Part shown: positions 9,776 through 17,748 of the stretch, piece by piece | Numbering within the stretch: the stretch's first letter is position 1 | How the letters are laid out: each line of letters opens with the position of its first letter | Assembly: GCA_944392275.1 (NCBI GenBank) | Contig: CALXWA010000003.1 | Location: forward strand, 157,286 to 221,285 | Direction: 5' to 3' | DNA from: an uncultured Alphaproteobacteria bacterium | GTDB taxonomy: Bacteria > Pseudomonadota > Alphaproteobacteria > RF32 > CAG-239 | DNA length: 64,000 bases | Notes under the pieces: generated by a model | The model's database searches: none | Seen by the model: only the letters and a program-made list of their open reading frames with translations | Told to the model about the DNA's origin: nothing | Made by a program: the position numbers and the translations under genes

Positions 9776-12037
9776 TTAATAAATTTCAATACCATGGTCA
9801 TTGGCATAGGATATTAATTGCGGACGCAATGTTCTCTTATTTGATTTGAGCAAAATCGAAATGTAATCCTCGATATCCTCCACTTTTAGCGTTCTAATCA
9901 TGGTTTTTACCCGCCCGATTGAAGAACCGGACATGGATAGATTGCGGAACCCAAGCCCAATAAGAGCCAGGGCCTCTATCGGATTGCCGGCCATTTCTCC
10001 GCAGACGGAACAATAAACGCCGGCATCATTGGCTTGGGTTATAATTTTTTGCATCATTTTTAAGAAAGGTGCGGATAATACATCATATCGTTCTGCTAAG
10101 CGAGGATTGCCTCGGTCACAAGCAAAAACAAACTGTGCCAAATCATTGGTACCAATCGAAATAAAATCGGCTTGCTTTAAAATTTCTTCCAACTGAAAAA
10201 CTACCGATGGAACCTCAACCATCAATCCGACATTTACCTTTGAGGGAATTCCGTTGCCGCGACGTTTTTCTTTTTCCAGCTCAAGCATTAAGGTTTCTTT
10301 GGCATCTTCAAATTCTGCCAAATTAGAAATCATCGGAAACATAACGTTGAGTTCTTTCCCTTCTGCCGCACGTAAAAATGCCCGCATTTGTTTGCGTAGG
10401 ATAGCTCTGCGATCCAGAGTAATACGGATAGATCGCCAACCAATGGCCGGATTTTCTTCTCCGGTATTGCTCCAATAAGGTAGTAATTTATCTGAGCCGA
10501 CATCCAGACTTCGGAAAACAACTTTCCTATCTCCGGCTCGATCCATTAGATCTTGATAATATTTTTGTTGTCGATCAACATCGGGCATTACCTCTGAGGC
10601 CATAAACGGAATCTCCGTTCGGTATAGACCGATCCCATCACAATTTGTACTTTCAATATAATCCAAATCAAATGACAGTCCGACATTGATATACAGATTG
10701 ACTTTTACACCATCTTTGGTAACGGCCGGTAATTCGCGTAGTTTTTCAAGCTTGGCTTGAAGCTCTTTTTTCTCGGCAATTTTGGTACGAATCTTTTCTT
10801 GAATTGCTTTTCCGGGGTGGATATAAACAAAGCCCTCATTGCCGTCAATGGCGATTAATTCTCCGTTTTTTACCTCATCAAACAAGCCTTTGATTTTGGC
10901 AACAACCGGGATATTCAGAGCTTTAGCCACAATGGCAACATGCATTGTCGGCGTTCCGTCCTCAATCACAAGCCCGCGAATTTTTTGATAATCATAATCC
11001 ATTAAGTCAGCCGGACCCATCGTTTGGGCGATAACAATAATATCTTCGCTCAAAACTTTTGTTCCACTGCTTTCGCCTCGCAAATATCCTAACAAACGGT
11101 CGGCAACATCTCGTAAATCATGCAGTCTTTCTTTGAGGTAGGGATCCTCCGTTCCCGAAAGACGTTTCCACATATCTTCGTAGGATCTTTCGACAGCAGC
11201 TTCTGCCGTTAAGCCACTGTTTACGTTGTCGACTATTTTTTTGTACCATCCTTTGTCCTTGGCAAACATCCGATAAGCATCTAAAATATCGACGTGTTCT
11301 CCGATCCCGATTTTGGCGGCATCAAACTTTTCATCCAAATCTTTATTCATTTGGGTATGAGCAAATTCAAGCTTTTGTAATTCGGCCTCTTTGTTTTCGG
11401 CAAAAATTTTGGTTATGATTTGGCGGCGGCGATGAATGACAGCTTGCCCCAGACCGTAGCCTTTACTCAGAGGAAGGCCTTTGCGTTTTTCTTTGGAGGC
11501 TTGTCCTCTTTCCCGGATCAGACGTGTTTTATAAGCATTCATTTCATCTGAGGAGAGAAGTTCACTCATGAACATTGAAATCGTTTCCAAAATTTCGATT
11601 TCAAATGCCGTATATTCATGCGTCTCTAAACTCTGCAATGTGATGACACCTATGGTACGCCCCAATCTGGTAACGGGAACCCCGACAAATGACTTGTATT
11701 TTTCTTCTCCCATTTCCGGTTTGTAGGAAAATTTGGGGTGGCTCCAGGCGTCGGAAACCGCCAACGTCCGACGGTTGCTGGCAACATCTCCGACCAAACC
11801 TTCGTCAAAACGCAACGTCACTTTATGGGCAATATTTTGATTAAAGCCATAGGCGGCAAATAATTCTAAATAATTATCATCAATCGCAACATAACAAGCT
11901 CCGGCATCGGCCTGCATTTGTTCTACAATCATGCCCATAATTTTATCAAGCCGAACAGAAATCTCATCCTGAACCTGAGTAATCTGACGCAAAAGACGCA
12001 GAATACCCATTGCTTGATTTATTGCCGGAGAAGTCAT
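9776..12037 (-). CDS. ptsP: PEP-protein phosphotransferase PtsP (EI-Ntr) with N-terminal GAF domain
   Basis: 753 residues from the ATG at 12037, which aligns with the start of known PtsP (748 in E. coli); the frame extends 29 codons further without a convincing ribosome site. Order: GAF domain (about residues 20-170), EI N-terminal helical region, swivelling phosphohistidine domain with the active His in GTPTMHVAIVAKAL, then the PEP-binding barrel (GLYRTEIPFM, MFPMISN, CSVCGEMAGNP). EI-Ntr starts the nitrogen phosphotransferase relay towards NPr and EIIA-Ntr. Neither partner is in the window. It is divergent from the cupin gene. Confidence 0.93.
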   Translation of the reverse strand: MTSPAINQAMGILRLLRQITQVQDEISVRLDKIMGMIVEQMQADAGACYVAIDDNYLELFAAYGFNQNIAHKVTLRFDEGLVGDVASNRRTLAVSDAWSHPKFSYKPEMGEEKYKSFVGVPVTRLGRTIGVITLQSLETHEYTAFEIEILETISMFMSELLSSDEMNAYKTRLIRERGQASKEKRKGLPLSKGYGLGQAVIHRRRQIITKIFAENKEAELQKLEFAHTQMNKDLDEKFDAAKIGIGEHVDILDAYRMFAKDKGWYKKIVDNVNSGLTAEAAVERSYEDMWKRLSGTEDPYLKERLHDLRDVADRLLGYLRGESSGTKVLSEDIIVIAQTMGPADLMDYDYQKIRGLVIEDGTPTMHVAIVAKALNIPVVAKIKGLFDEVKNGELIAIDGNEGFVYIHPGKAIQEKIRTKIAEKKELQAKLEKLRELPAVTKDGVKVNLYINVGLSFDLDYIESTNCDGIGLYRTEIPFMASEVMPDVDRQQKYYQDLMDRAGDRKVVFRSLDVGSDKLLPYWSNTGEENPAIGWRSIRITLDRRAILRKQMRAFLRAAEGKELNVMFPMISNLAEFEDAKETLMLELEKEKRRGNGIPSKVNVGLMVEVPSVVFQLEEILKQADFISIGTNDLAQFVFACDRGNPRLAERYDVLSAPFLKMMQKIITQANDAGVYCSVCGEMAGNPIEALALIGLGFRNLSMSGSSIGRVKTMIRTLKVEDIEDYISILLKSNKRTLRPQLISYANDHGIEIY

Positions 12038-12133
12038 TTGTTTTTTCAACCTTACAATATTAAAACTTGCACTTTTAGTTATATTCTCTATATTATTTTC
12101 ATCAAGTAAAAACTTAATTAACAAGGATTAAAA

Positions 12134-12496
12134 ATGGCTAATAATTATAAAAAAGGCGATAAGGATACCCGCCCTTGGGGAACCTGGGAAGTTTTGGATT
12201 GCGGTGATGGTTTTTGCGTTAAACGAATCTGTGTAACACCGGGGAGCATGCTTTCCTTACAATCTCATAATTATCGCAGCGAGCATTGGATTATTGTTAA
12301 AGGTGAGGCTGTGGTTACTCTCGGAGATGAAAAACTCAAAAAATCTGCCGGAGAAAATGTTTATATCCCGGTTACCGTTAAGCACCGTATCCAAAACAAC
12401 TCTCAAAAAAATATGGAGTTTATCGAAGTCCAGTGCGGAGATAATCTGGATGAAAATGATATCATCCGTTATGAAGATGTTTACGGTCGAGTTTAG
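12134..12496 (+). CDS. Stand-alone mannose-6-phosphate isomerase-type cupin
   Basis: 120 residues forming one cupin domain: RPWGTWEVLD, then the metal-site pattern SLQSHNYRSEHWIIVKGEA, then PVTVKHRIQN, ending EDVYGRV. This matches the C-terminal isomerase domain of bifunctional GDP-mannose pyrophosphorylase/phosphomannose isomerase (type II), here without the nucleotidyltransferase half. A sugar-phosphate isomerase role is likely but not certain. AAGGA precedes the ATG. It is divergent from ptsP and followed by a terminator shared with the convergent hydrolase. Confidence 0.8.
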   Translation: MANNYKKGDKDTRPWGTWEVLDCGDGFCVKRICVTPGSMLSLQSHNYRSEHWIIVKGEAVVTLGDEKLKKSAGENVYIPVTVKHRIQNNSQKNMEFIEVQCGDNLDENDIIRYEDVYGRV

Positions 12497-12499
12497 ATT

Positions 12500-12533
12500 A
12501 AAAAAGCCTCATTTGAAATGAGGCTTTTTTTCA
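12500..12533. terminator. Bidirectional terminator between the cupin gene and the isochorismatase-like gene
   Basis: AAAAAAGCCTCATTT pairs perfectly with AAATGAGGCTTTTTT. The A- and T-runs serve both convergent genes. Confidence 0.9.
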
Positions 12534-13079
12534 AATTACATATTTTTTAGAAATTTCTTTAAACTTGGGGTTATCTGATTTTTCGAGCCATTCAAAAATA
12601 ACCATTTCTGTTGTCACAACTTCTATCTGGTTGTGCAAAAGACGCTGCAAAGCAACAATCCCTTGCAAAGGTTGCCGCGAAGAACAAGCATCGGACACCA
12701 CAAAAACATCATACCCCATCTGCTGTAAGTCTAAGGCCGTTTGTAAAATGCAGATGTGTGTTTCTATCCCGGCAAGGATAATTTGTTTTTTGCCCGTATT
12801 TTTAATTTGACTTATAATTTGGGTGTTGCGTGCACAAGAAAACTCTGTTTTGGTATAATAGTTCTGTTCTTGTCCGGCTATTTGACGCAAATCAACCATT
12901 GTCGGGCCTAAGCCTTTGGGGTATTGTTCCGTAATCAGAAACGGAATCTCTATTTCTTGTGCGACACCAATTAAACGACGACAGCCATTAATAACCTCTC
13001 GCGGGCTATCCATTACCGGAGCCAGACGCTCTTGAACATCTATGATAAGCAACAGAGAATCTTCTCGTTTCATTAACAT
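12531..13079 (-). CDS. Isochorismatase-family cysteine hydrolase
   Basis: 182 residues with the family triad: Asp in LLIIDVQERL, Lys in YTKTEFSC, and nucleophilic Cys in GIETHICILQTALDL, the last in the typical strand-turn-helix. The family includes nicotinamidases, isochorismatases and amide hydrolases; the closest look is the YcaC/isochorismatase-like group, but the substrate cannot be read from the sequence. The ATG has AAAGGA 8 nt upstream. The gene stands alone, convergent with the cupin gene. Confidence 0.88.
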   Translation of the reverse strand: MLMKREDSLLLIIDVQERLAPVMDSPREVINGCRRLIGVAQEIEIPFLITEQYPKGLGPTMVDLRQIAGQEQNYYTKTEFSCARNTQIISQIKNTGKKQIILAGIETHICILQTALDLQQMGYDVFVVSDACSSRQPLQGIVALQRLLHNQIEVVTTEMVIFEWLEKSDNPKFKEISKKYVI

Positions 13080-13174
13080 CTGTTTATTCCTTTGATTTAT
13101 TGGGTTGACTATACCTTATAAAATAAATAATATCTAAAAAAATAAAATTAACCATATTAATTAGAAGAAATACC

Positions 13175-13978
13175 ATGAATTTTTTAGATCTAGGTTTGAG
13201 TGAACAAACAATTCGTGCCATTAATGAATTTGGGATTACGGAACCAACAACCGTTCAATCTGACGTTATCCCCTCTATTTTAGAAGGAAAAGATGTGTTT
13301 ACCATTGCTCCGCAAGGATGCGGCAAAACTATGTCTTATGTTTTTCCTTTAGTGGATATCATCAGCACCAAAGGGGCTCAAAATATTTTAATTATTACCC
13401 CAAATTCCGAATGTTCCGTTTTGACGTCTGATCGTTTGGCAATTTTTAACAAATATCATGAAATTAACGAGACAACCATCAAAGACAGCGAAGAAAATAT
13501 TGATGAAGAGGCTAATGTTATTATTGCCTCTCCGGATTTGTTGGTTGATATTTTGGATAATGGAAAACTAGACCTTTCCAAAACAAATATTTTGGTCGTT
13601 GATGATATTAATCTTATTAAGAAAAACAAACAATTAGATAACTTAAGAAAAATTTTGGATCTTTTGCCCGCGGATAAACAAAATATTGTTTATACCAATC
13701 GGCGTTCTCGTGAAACTCAAGAAATTTTGGAGAAAATCTTAAAAGCTCCAGAAGAAATCAAAGTTGATAAAACAAAAGAGCAAGAGGCTCAATTATCGGC
13801 TCAGCAAAGTCAAGCTCCCGAAAAGAAAAAGGCGGCCAAATCCCGTGGCACAAAACCTCAGGAAGAACTTTTGGACCAAGAAGCCGTTGAGCTTTCCAAA
13901 AAATACAAATCTTTTAATGGCTTTACACCAAAGTTTGTCTTGGTTAAAGGTGTGATTGTTGAAAATGAAGAAAAATAA
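13175..13978 (+). CDS. DEAD-box-like protein with only the first RecA domain; motifs degenerate
   Basis: 267 residues. The N-terminus has a DEAD-box Q-motif region (FLDLGLSEQTIRAINEFGITEPTTVQ) and a P-loop reading APQGCGKT instead of AxTGxGKT. The DEAD position reads VVDDIN and the SAT position YTNRRS. There is no second RecA domain; the chain ends in a Lys/Gln/Glu-rich tail and a short beta-like end. DEAD-box helicases need both domains to unwind RNA, so this is unlikely to be an active helicase. The frame is intact with its own ribosome site (AGAAG) and terminator, so it looks like a maintained gene. Confidence 0.8.
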   Translation: MNFLDLGLSEQTIRAINEFGITEPTTVQSDVIPSILEGKDVFTIAPQGCGKTMSYVFPLVDIISTKGAQNILIITPNSECSVLTSDRLAIFNKYHEINETTIKDSEENIDEEANVIIASPDLLVDILDNGKLDLSKTNILVVDDINLIKKNKQLDNLRKILDLLPADKQNIVYTNRRSRETQEILEKILKAPEEIKVDKTKEQEAQLSAQQSQAPEKKKAAKSRGTKPQEELLDQEAVELSKKYKSFNGFTPKFVLVKGVIVENEEK

Positions 13979-14002
13979 ACTTTTAGTTTTTCAGCTTTTA
14001 TA

Positions 14003-14036
14003 AAAAAATCCCCCCTTTTTTAGGGGGAATTTTTTT
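14003..14036 (+). terminator. Terminator of the DEAD-box-like gene
   Basis: ATCCCCCC and GGGGGAAT form a GC-rich stem around a T-rich loop, followed by seven T. The A-run on the left could also let it serve the small convergent lipoprotein gene. Confidence 0.85.
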
Positions 14037-14184
14037 ACCAAGGAATACCATTGTGGCAGCGTTCCGGCGTTTGTTCACAGTTGGGAACGTTTTTGTTATG
14101 CAAAGCCAATCTTTCCTCCGGAAAATCTCCGACTTCGCAAGCCGACAGCATTAAGCATATTGAAACAATTAAAATACGAAGCAT
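14035..14184 (-). CDS. Very small lipoprotein (49 aa)
   Basis: ATG at 14184 preceded by GGAAAGAAC. The product begins MLRILIVSICLMLSAC, a signal peptide with a lipobox Leu-Ser-Ala-Cys at residues 13-16. The remaining 33 residues are hydrophilic and contain two further Cys (36 and 43). No known family was recognised. It lies 9 bp downstream of the membrane-protein gene at 14194-14577 and is probably co-transcribed. Confidence 0.65.
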   Translation of the reverse strand: MLRILIVSICLMLSACEVGDFPEERLALHNKNVPNCEQTPERCHNGIPW

Positions 14185-14193
14185 GTTCTTTCC

Positions 14194-14577
14194 TTAAAAC
14201 AGAGGTCTAAATTGAATTGAATCCCAAACCAAAAAAACAGCCAGTGCCATAAAAAAGCGGGCTAAGTAACGCAACCAAAGACTTTTATTGTATTCGGCAG
14301 AACTTTTCCATAATCCAATCAGGATATTAACGGAAAACCAAATTAAGAGCAAAATGCTGGACAAATAGCATAAGGTCCACAAAATTGTGAGTTTGGGCGT
14401 ATAAAACGGATGGAAGTGGTGCGTATAAAAATACAGAATACTCATACCGTTAATTTTTTTAAGCAACAAACTACCAAAAACGCTTACCGCTATTTTTAAA
14501 ATAATCAGCCCCGGTAGCCCAAATACCCAAAATGTTTCCCTTAAAGATAACTCGCCTTTAAAAAGTTTTGCTAACAT
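14194..14577 (-). CDS. Small membrane protein of unknown function
   Basis: 127 residues with about three hydrophobic stretches (near residues 20-40, 65-90 and 105-120) and basic loops; several aromatic residues and His lie between the first two. No family recognised. The downstream tiny lipoprotein gene follows after 9 bp, suggesting a two-gene unit acting at the envelope (inference). Confidence 0.6.
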   Translation of the reverse strand: MLAKLFKGELSLRETFWVFGLPGLIILKIAVSVFGSLLLKKINGMSILYFYTHHFHPFYTPKLTILWTLCYLSSILLLIWFSVNILIGLWKSSAEYNKSLWLRYLARFFMALAVFLVWDSIQFRPLF

Positions 14578-14656
14578 TTTTTCTTCTCACACTGTTAAAA
14601 CAATGTGTTTTTTATATCAGTTTTCAACTTTCTTTACAAGAACAAACTCAATGTTT

Positions 14657-16039
14657 CTAACAATTTGGAACATGAATTGCCAACCCGCCCAGAGATGTTT
14701 CTTTATAATTACAGCTCATGTCGCGACCGGTGTCATACATCGTTTTAATGACACTATCTAAACTTACGAGATGTTCTCCGCTTCCTTTCATGGCAATGCG
14801 TGCCGAGTTGACCGCCTTAACGGCCCCCATCGCATTTCGTTCAATACACGGAACTTGAACCAAGCCGCCAATCGGATCACATGTCAGCCCCAGATTATGT
14901 TCCATGGCAATTTCGGCCGCATTTTCTATCTGATGATTGCTTCCGCCCATTGCGGCAGCAAGGCCACCCGCAGCCATTGAACAAGCAACGCCGACTTCTC
15001 CTTGGCAGCCGACTTCGGCCCCTGAAATGGATGCATTGGAACGATACAAACTACATATTGCCGATGCGGTTGTTAGAAAAATTGTTACGCCTTCTTCCTT
15101 GCTAAAGGGCGATTTTTCATAGGCAAAACGTTCATAATACCTCATGACGGCAGGGATAATCCCCGCAGAGCCCATGGTTGGAGCGGTTACGATTTTTCCG
15201 CCGGCGGCATTTTCTTCCGCTACGGCAAAGCCCCATAAATTGATCCAGTCAACAATCATTAACGGATCCATGTCGTTGTTTCTAAATTTTTCTTCCAGTC
15301 GGTCATACATATCCGCCGCACGACGTTTGATATTTAATCCGCCGGGAAGTGTTCCATGAGCTTCCATGCCCCGATCAATGGAACTTTGCATAATTCCGTT
15401 TAGTTTTGCGATTCCGGCTTTGACGTATTCTTCTCCATAAATTGCGTTTTCATTGGCTAAAACCAGCTCAGAAATCGAAAGATTGTTTTCATCACAAAGA
15501 GCCATTAACTCTTTGCAACTAGAGAAATCATACGGAACATTAAACGGCTTGCGTTCAATACGCCTTGCAATTTCATCTCGACGGGCGATTGTCCCTCCTC
15601 CGACCGAAAAATAAACCTCATCCAGCAAAACCTTTCCGTCAGCGTCTTTGGCTACAAAACGCATCCCGTTTGAGTGTTCCGGCAAAAAAACATCTTTGGC
15701 ATAAATAATGTTTTTGTTCAAATCAAACGGTATAATCTTTTGTTGGTCAAAGTGTAACAGCCCATCACGGCTGACGGCGTTAACATATGGTTTATACGGG
15801 TCAACATCTTCGGGGTTAAAGCCCATTAAGCCGTATACTATTGCTTTGACCGTACCGTGCCCTGCCCCCGTGAGAGCTAAAGAGCCGTACAAGGTTACGT
15901 CGACTTCTTGTACTTGGTCAAAAAGACCTTTTTCTTTAATGTTTTCAAGCCATCTTTTGGCCGCACGATTTGGGCCGACCGTGTGCGAACTCGACGGTCC
16001 GACACCTACCGAGAAAATTTCAAACAAACTATAATACAT
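14657..16039 (-). CDS. sdaA: L-serine ammonia-lyase (iron-sulfur, single chain)
   Basis: 460 residues: an N-terminal beta domain starting SLFEIFSVGVGPSSSHTVGP and a C-terminal alpha domain containing MGSAGIIPAVMRYYE, EVGCQGEVGVACSMAAGGLAA and CDPIGGLVQVPCIERNA. Cysteines in these motifs bind the oxygen-sensitive 4Fe-4S cluster that converts L-serine to pyruvate and ammonia. The start codon overlaps the upstream stop as TAATG, so it is translationally coupled to the M49-like peptidase gene. This suggests linked peptide and serine catabolism (inference). Confidence 0.96.
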   Translation of the reverse strand: MYYSLFEIFSVGVGPSSSHTVGPNRAAKRWLENIKEKGLFDQVQEVDVTLYGSLALTGAGHGTVKAIVYGLMGFNPEDVDPYKPYVNAVSRDGLLHFDQQKIIPFDLNKNIIYAKDVFLPEHSNGMRFVAKDADGKVLLDEVYFSVGGGTIARRDEIARRIERKPFNVPYDFSSCKELMALCDENNLSISELVLANENAIYGEEYVKAGIAKLNGIMQSSIDRGMEAHGTLPGGLNIKRRAADMYDRLEEKFRNNDMDPLMIVDWINLWGFAVAEENAAGGKIVTAPTMGSAGIIPAVMRYYERFAYEKSPFSKEEGVTIFLTTASAICSLYRSNASISGAEVGCQGEVGVACSMAAGGLAAAMGGSNHQIENAAEIAMEHNLGLTCDPIGGLVQVPCIERNAMGAVKAVNSARIAMKGSGEHLVSLDSVIKTMYDTGRDMSCNYKETSLGGLAIHVPNC

Positions 16040-17748
16040 TACAAATATGTCCTGATATCTTTATAAGGTTTAATACCTAATGTTTTTTGCACCGAGGCAA
16101 CATGTTCGTGAATATCTCCCCATGTGCCGTATTTGTCAATAAATGCTTTTGCTTTTTCAGGAGATTTTGATAACTGAACGGCTATGGTCTCTTCTAACAA
16201 CCGGTAAATAACCGGATGTATCCGAGCAAAATCTATACGTAACTTTCCGCTTTCGCTAAAGGAAATGGCTCCCTTTTCAAGCAATGCATTAAAGTGAATC
16301 AAATCTCCTAAACGATGCGGTTGAATTAATTTTGGACGCGACTTTAACAACAGGCGGACAATCCAGGTGGTGTATATCTCTTTTAAGGTATTTTCCGTTA
16401 TAATTCCGCTTTTAACATATTCGGGCATAAAGGCAATGGAAATTATATCGGCTTTATTTTCTTCAATCACGTGTTTGTAAACCCCTAGAGCATTTTGGTA
16501 AGAGCTGTCCGGCCCCAAAGAATGCCCATTTTCATGGCCAATGACAAAAATGTGTTCAGCCTCTGGATTAAAATAGGCGTGAAACTCTTGATCAACCAAG
16601 GCTTCCAATAATTTTTTATTTCGTTCTTTGTCTTGGGTGTTTCGAACCTGACGATGATAAACGTTGCGACGCCCGCCGCCGGTTTTGACAGAAAGTTTGT
16701 CATTGTTGGGAAGATTTTGTGCCGTTGTTATTCCTCCACGACACATTGCATAATCCCCAAACAGGCCCGACAAATCAACATCGACCATTGTTTGTTTCAA
16801 ATCTTTTCCGGAGACAACAGATTGGCTATATTGGTCGGCAAAAGGCATTTTGGTCGCCAATTGACTCATATGCTCTTTAAATTTTAGAATCAAATTGGTT
16901 CCTTCAGGATTGTTTATTCCGACACGAACACCTAACATGTCTTTTGATACGGCTTCTATCCCATAAGATGCCAAAAGATCCACCAACTCTTTGTTGTCAT
17001 AAACGGTTGGTGTCAGCTCATCCTCATAGTTTTCGCGGCTGAGCGTAAACTCTAAATTGGTGTTTTGCATTTGTGCCCAATGCCGATCTGCCAACATATC
17101 CATATCTTCATTATTCTGCAATAAAGCTTGAGCTTGCCAACCCAAATAATCTTTTAGCAACGAATCTGTTGCGTAGTGAGCCGCAACCTCCAATTCATTG
17201 GCCGCTAAGGAAAATTCTTTGGCAAAATATTCGGTATAATCAATTGCCTTTAGTTCCTTTCCTTGACGGCGAACCATTGTGCGGGCACTGAGTATTTTTT
17301 TGACCTCATCCTTTTTCCCTGACAATAACATCTGTTTTAGAATCTGATGGAACTCTTCCATACTCAGGTCTTGCGGGTAAAAATTTTTGCCCTTAAAGCC
17401 TTTGACTCCCTTAAAAAGTTCTATCGGTTCCGGATCAATTCCGTTCAAACCTTCTACTCCGTTTAAGGAATTGAACATTTTTAAGGTCTTTGCCGCGATT
17501 GCGGAATGCAAAGCCGCCTCTTCCAGCCCGGATTTGATTGTTCTGTTCAAAGGATGGTCTTGCTCCAATGCCACCTGATTGATGATTCTTCCCGCATTCA
17601 TTAAATGGGTCAGGGCTTTTTTGTCGTTTTCACTCAGATTTTGGTATCCGGGAAAATTTTTATCTATCATTTCTATAACCAACATCTCGGAAAGCATTTT
17701 ATCCAATTGCTCTTCCGAATATGCCGTTTCATATCCGTTAATTTGCAT
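16039..17748 (-). CDS. M49-like (dipeptidyl-peptidase III-type) zinc metallopeptidase
   Basis: 569 residues with no clear signal peptide. The zinc-site candidate is VIGHENGHSLGP, followed about 30 residues later by VIEENKADI. This resembles the two M49 motifs (HExxGH and EExxAD), but here the first is a plain HExxH, as in the divergent bacterial M49 relatives. Dipeptidyl-peptidase activity is therefore plausible rather than shown. The gene overlaps both neighbours (11 bp with the Memo-AMMECR1 gene, 1 bp with sdaA), forming a tight three-gene operon. Confidence 0.7.
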   Translation of the reverse strand: MQINGYETAYSEEQLDKMLSEMLVIEMIDKNFPGYQNLSENDKKALTHLMNAGRIINQVALEQDHPLNRTIKSGLEEAALHSAIAAKTLKMFNSLNGVEGLNGIDPEPIELFKGVKGFKGKNFYPQDLSMEEFHQILKQMLLSGKKDEVKKILSARTMVRRQGKELKAIDYTEYFAKEFSLAANELEVAAHYATDSLLKDYLGWQAQALLQNNEDMDMLADRHWAQMQNTNLEFTLSRENYEDELTPTVYDNKELVDLLASYGIEAVSKDMLGVRVGINNPEGTNLILKFKEHMSQLATKMPFADQYSQSVVSGKDLKQTMVDVDLSGLFGDYAMCRGGITTAQNLPNNDKLSVKTGGGRRNVYHRQVRNTQDKERNKKLLEALVDQEFHAYFNPEAEHIFVIGHENGHSLGPDSSYQNALGVYKHVIEENKADIISIAFMPEYVKSGIITENTLKEIYTTWIVRLLLKSRPKLIQPHRLGDLIHFNALLEKGAISFSESGKLRIDFARIHPVIYRLLEETIAVQLSKSPEKAKAFIDKYGTWGDIHEHVASVQKTLGIKPYKDIRTYL

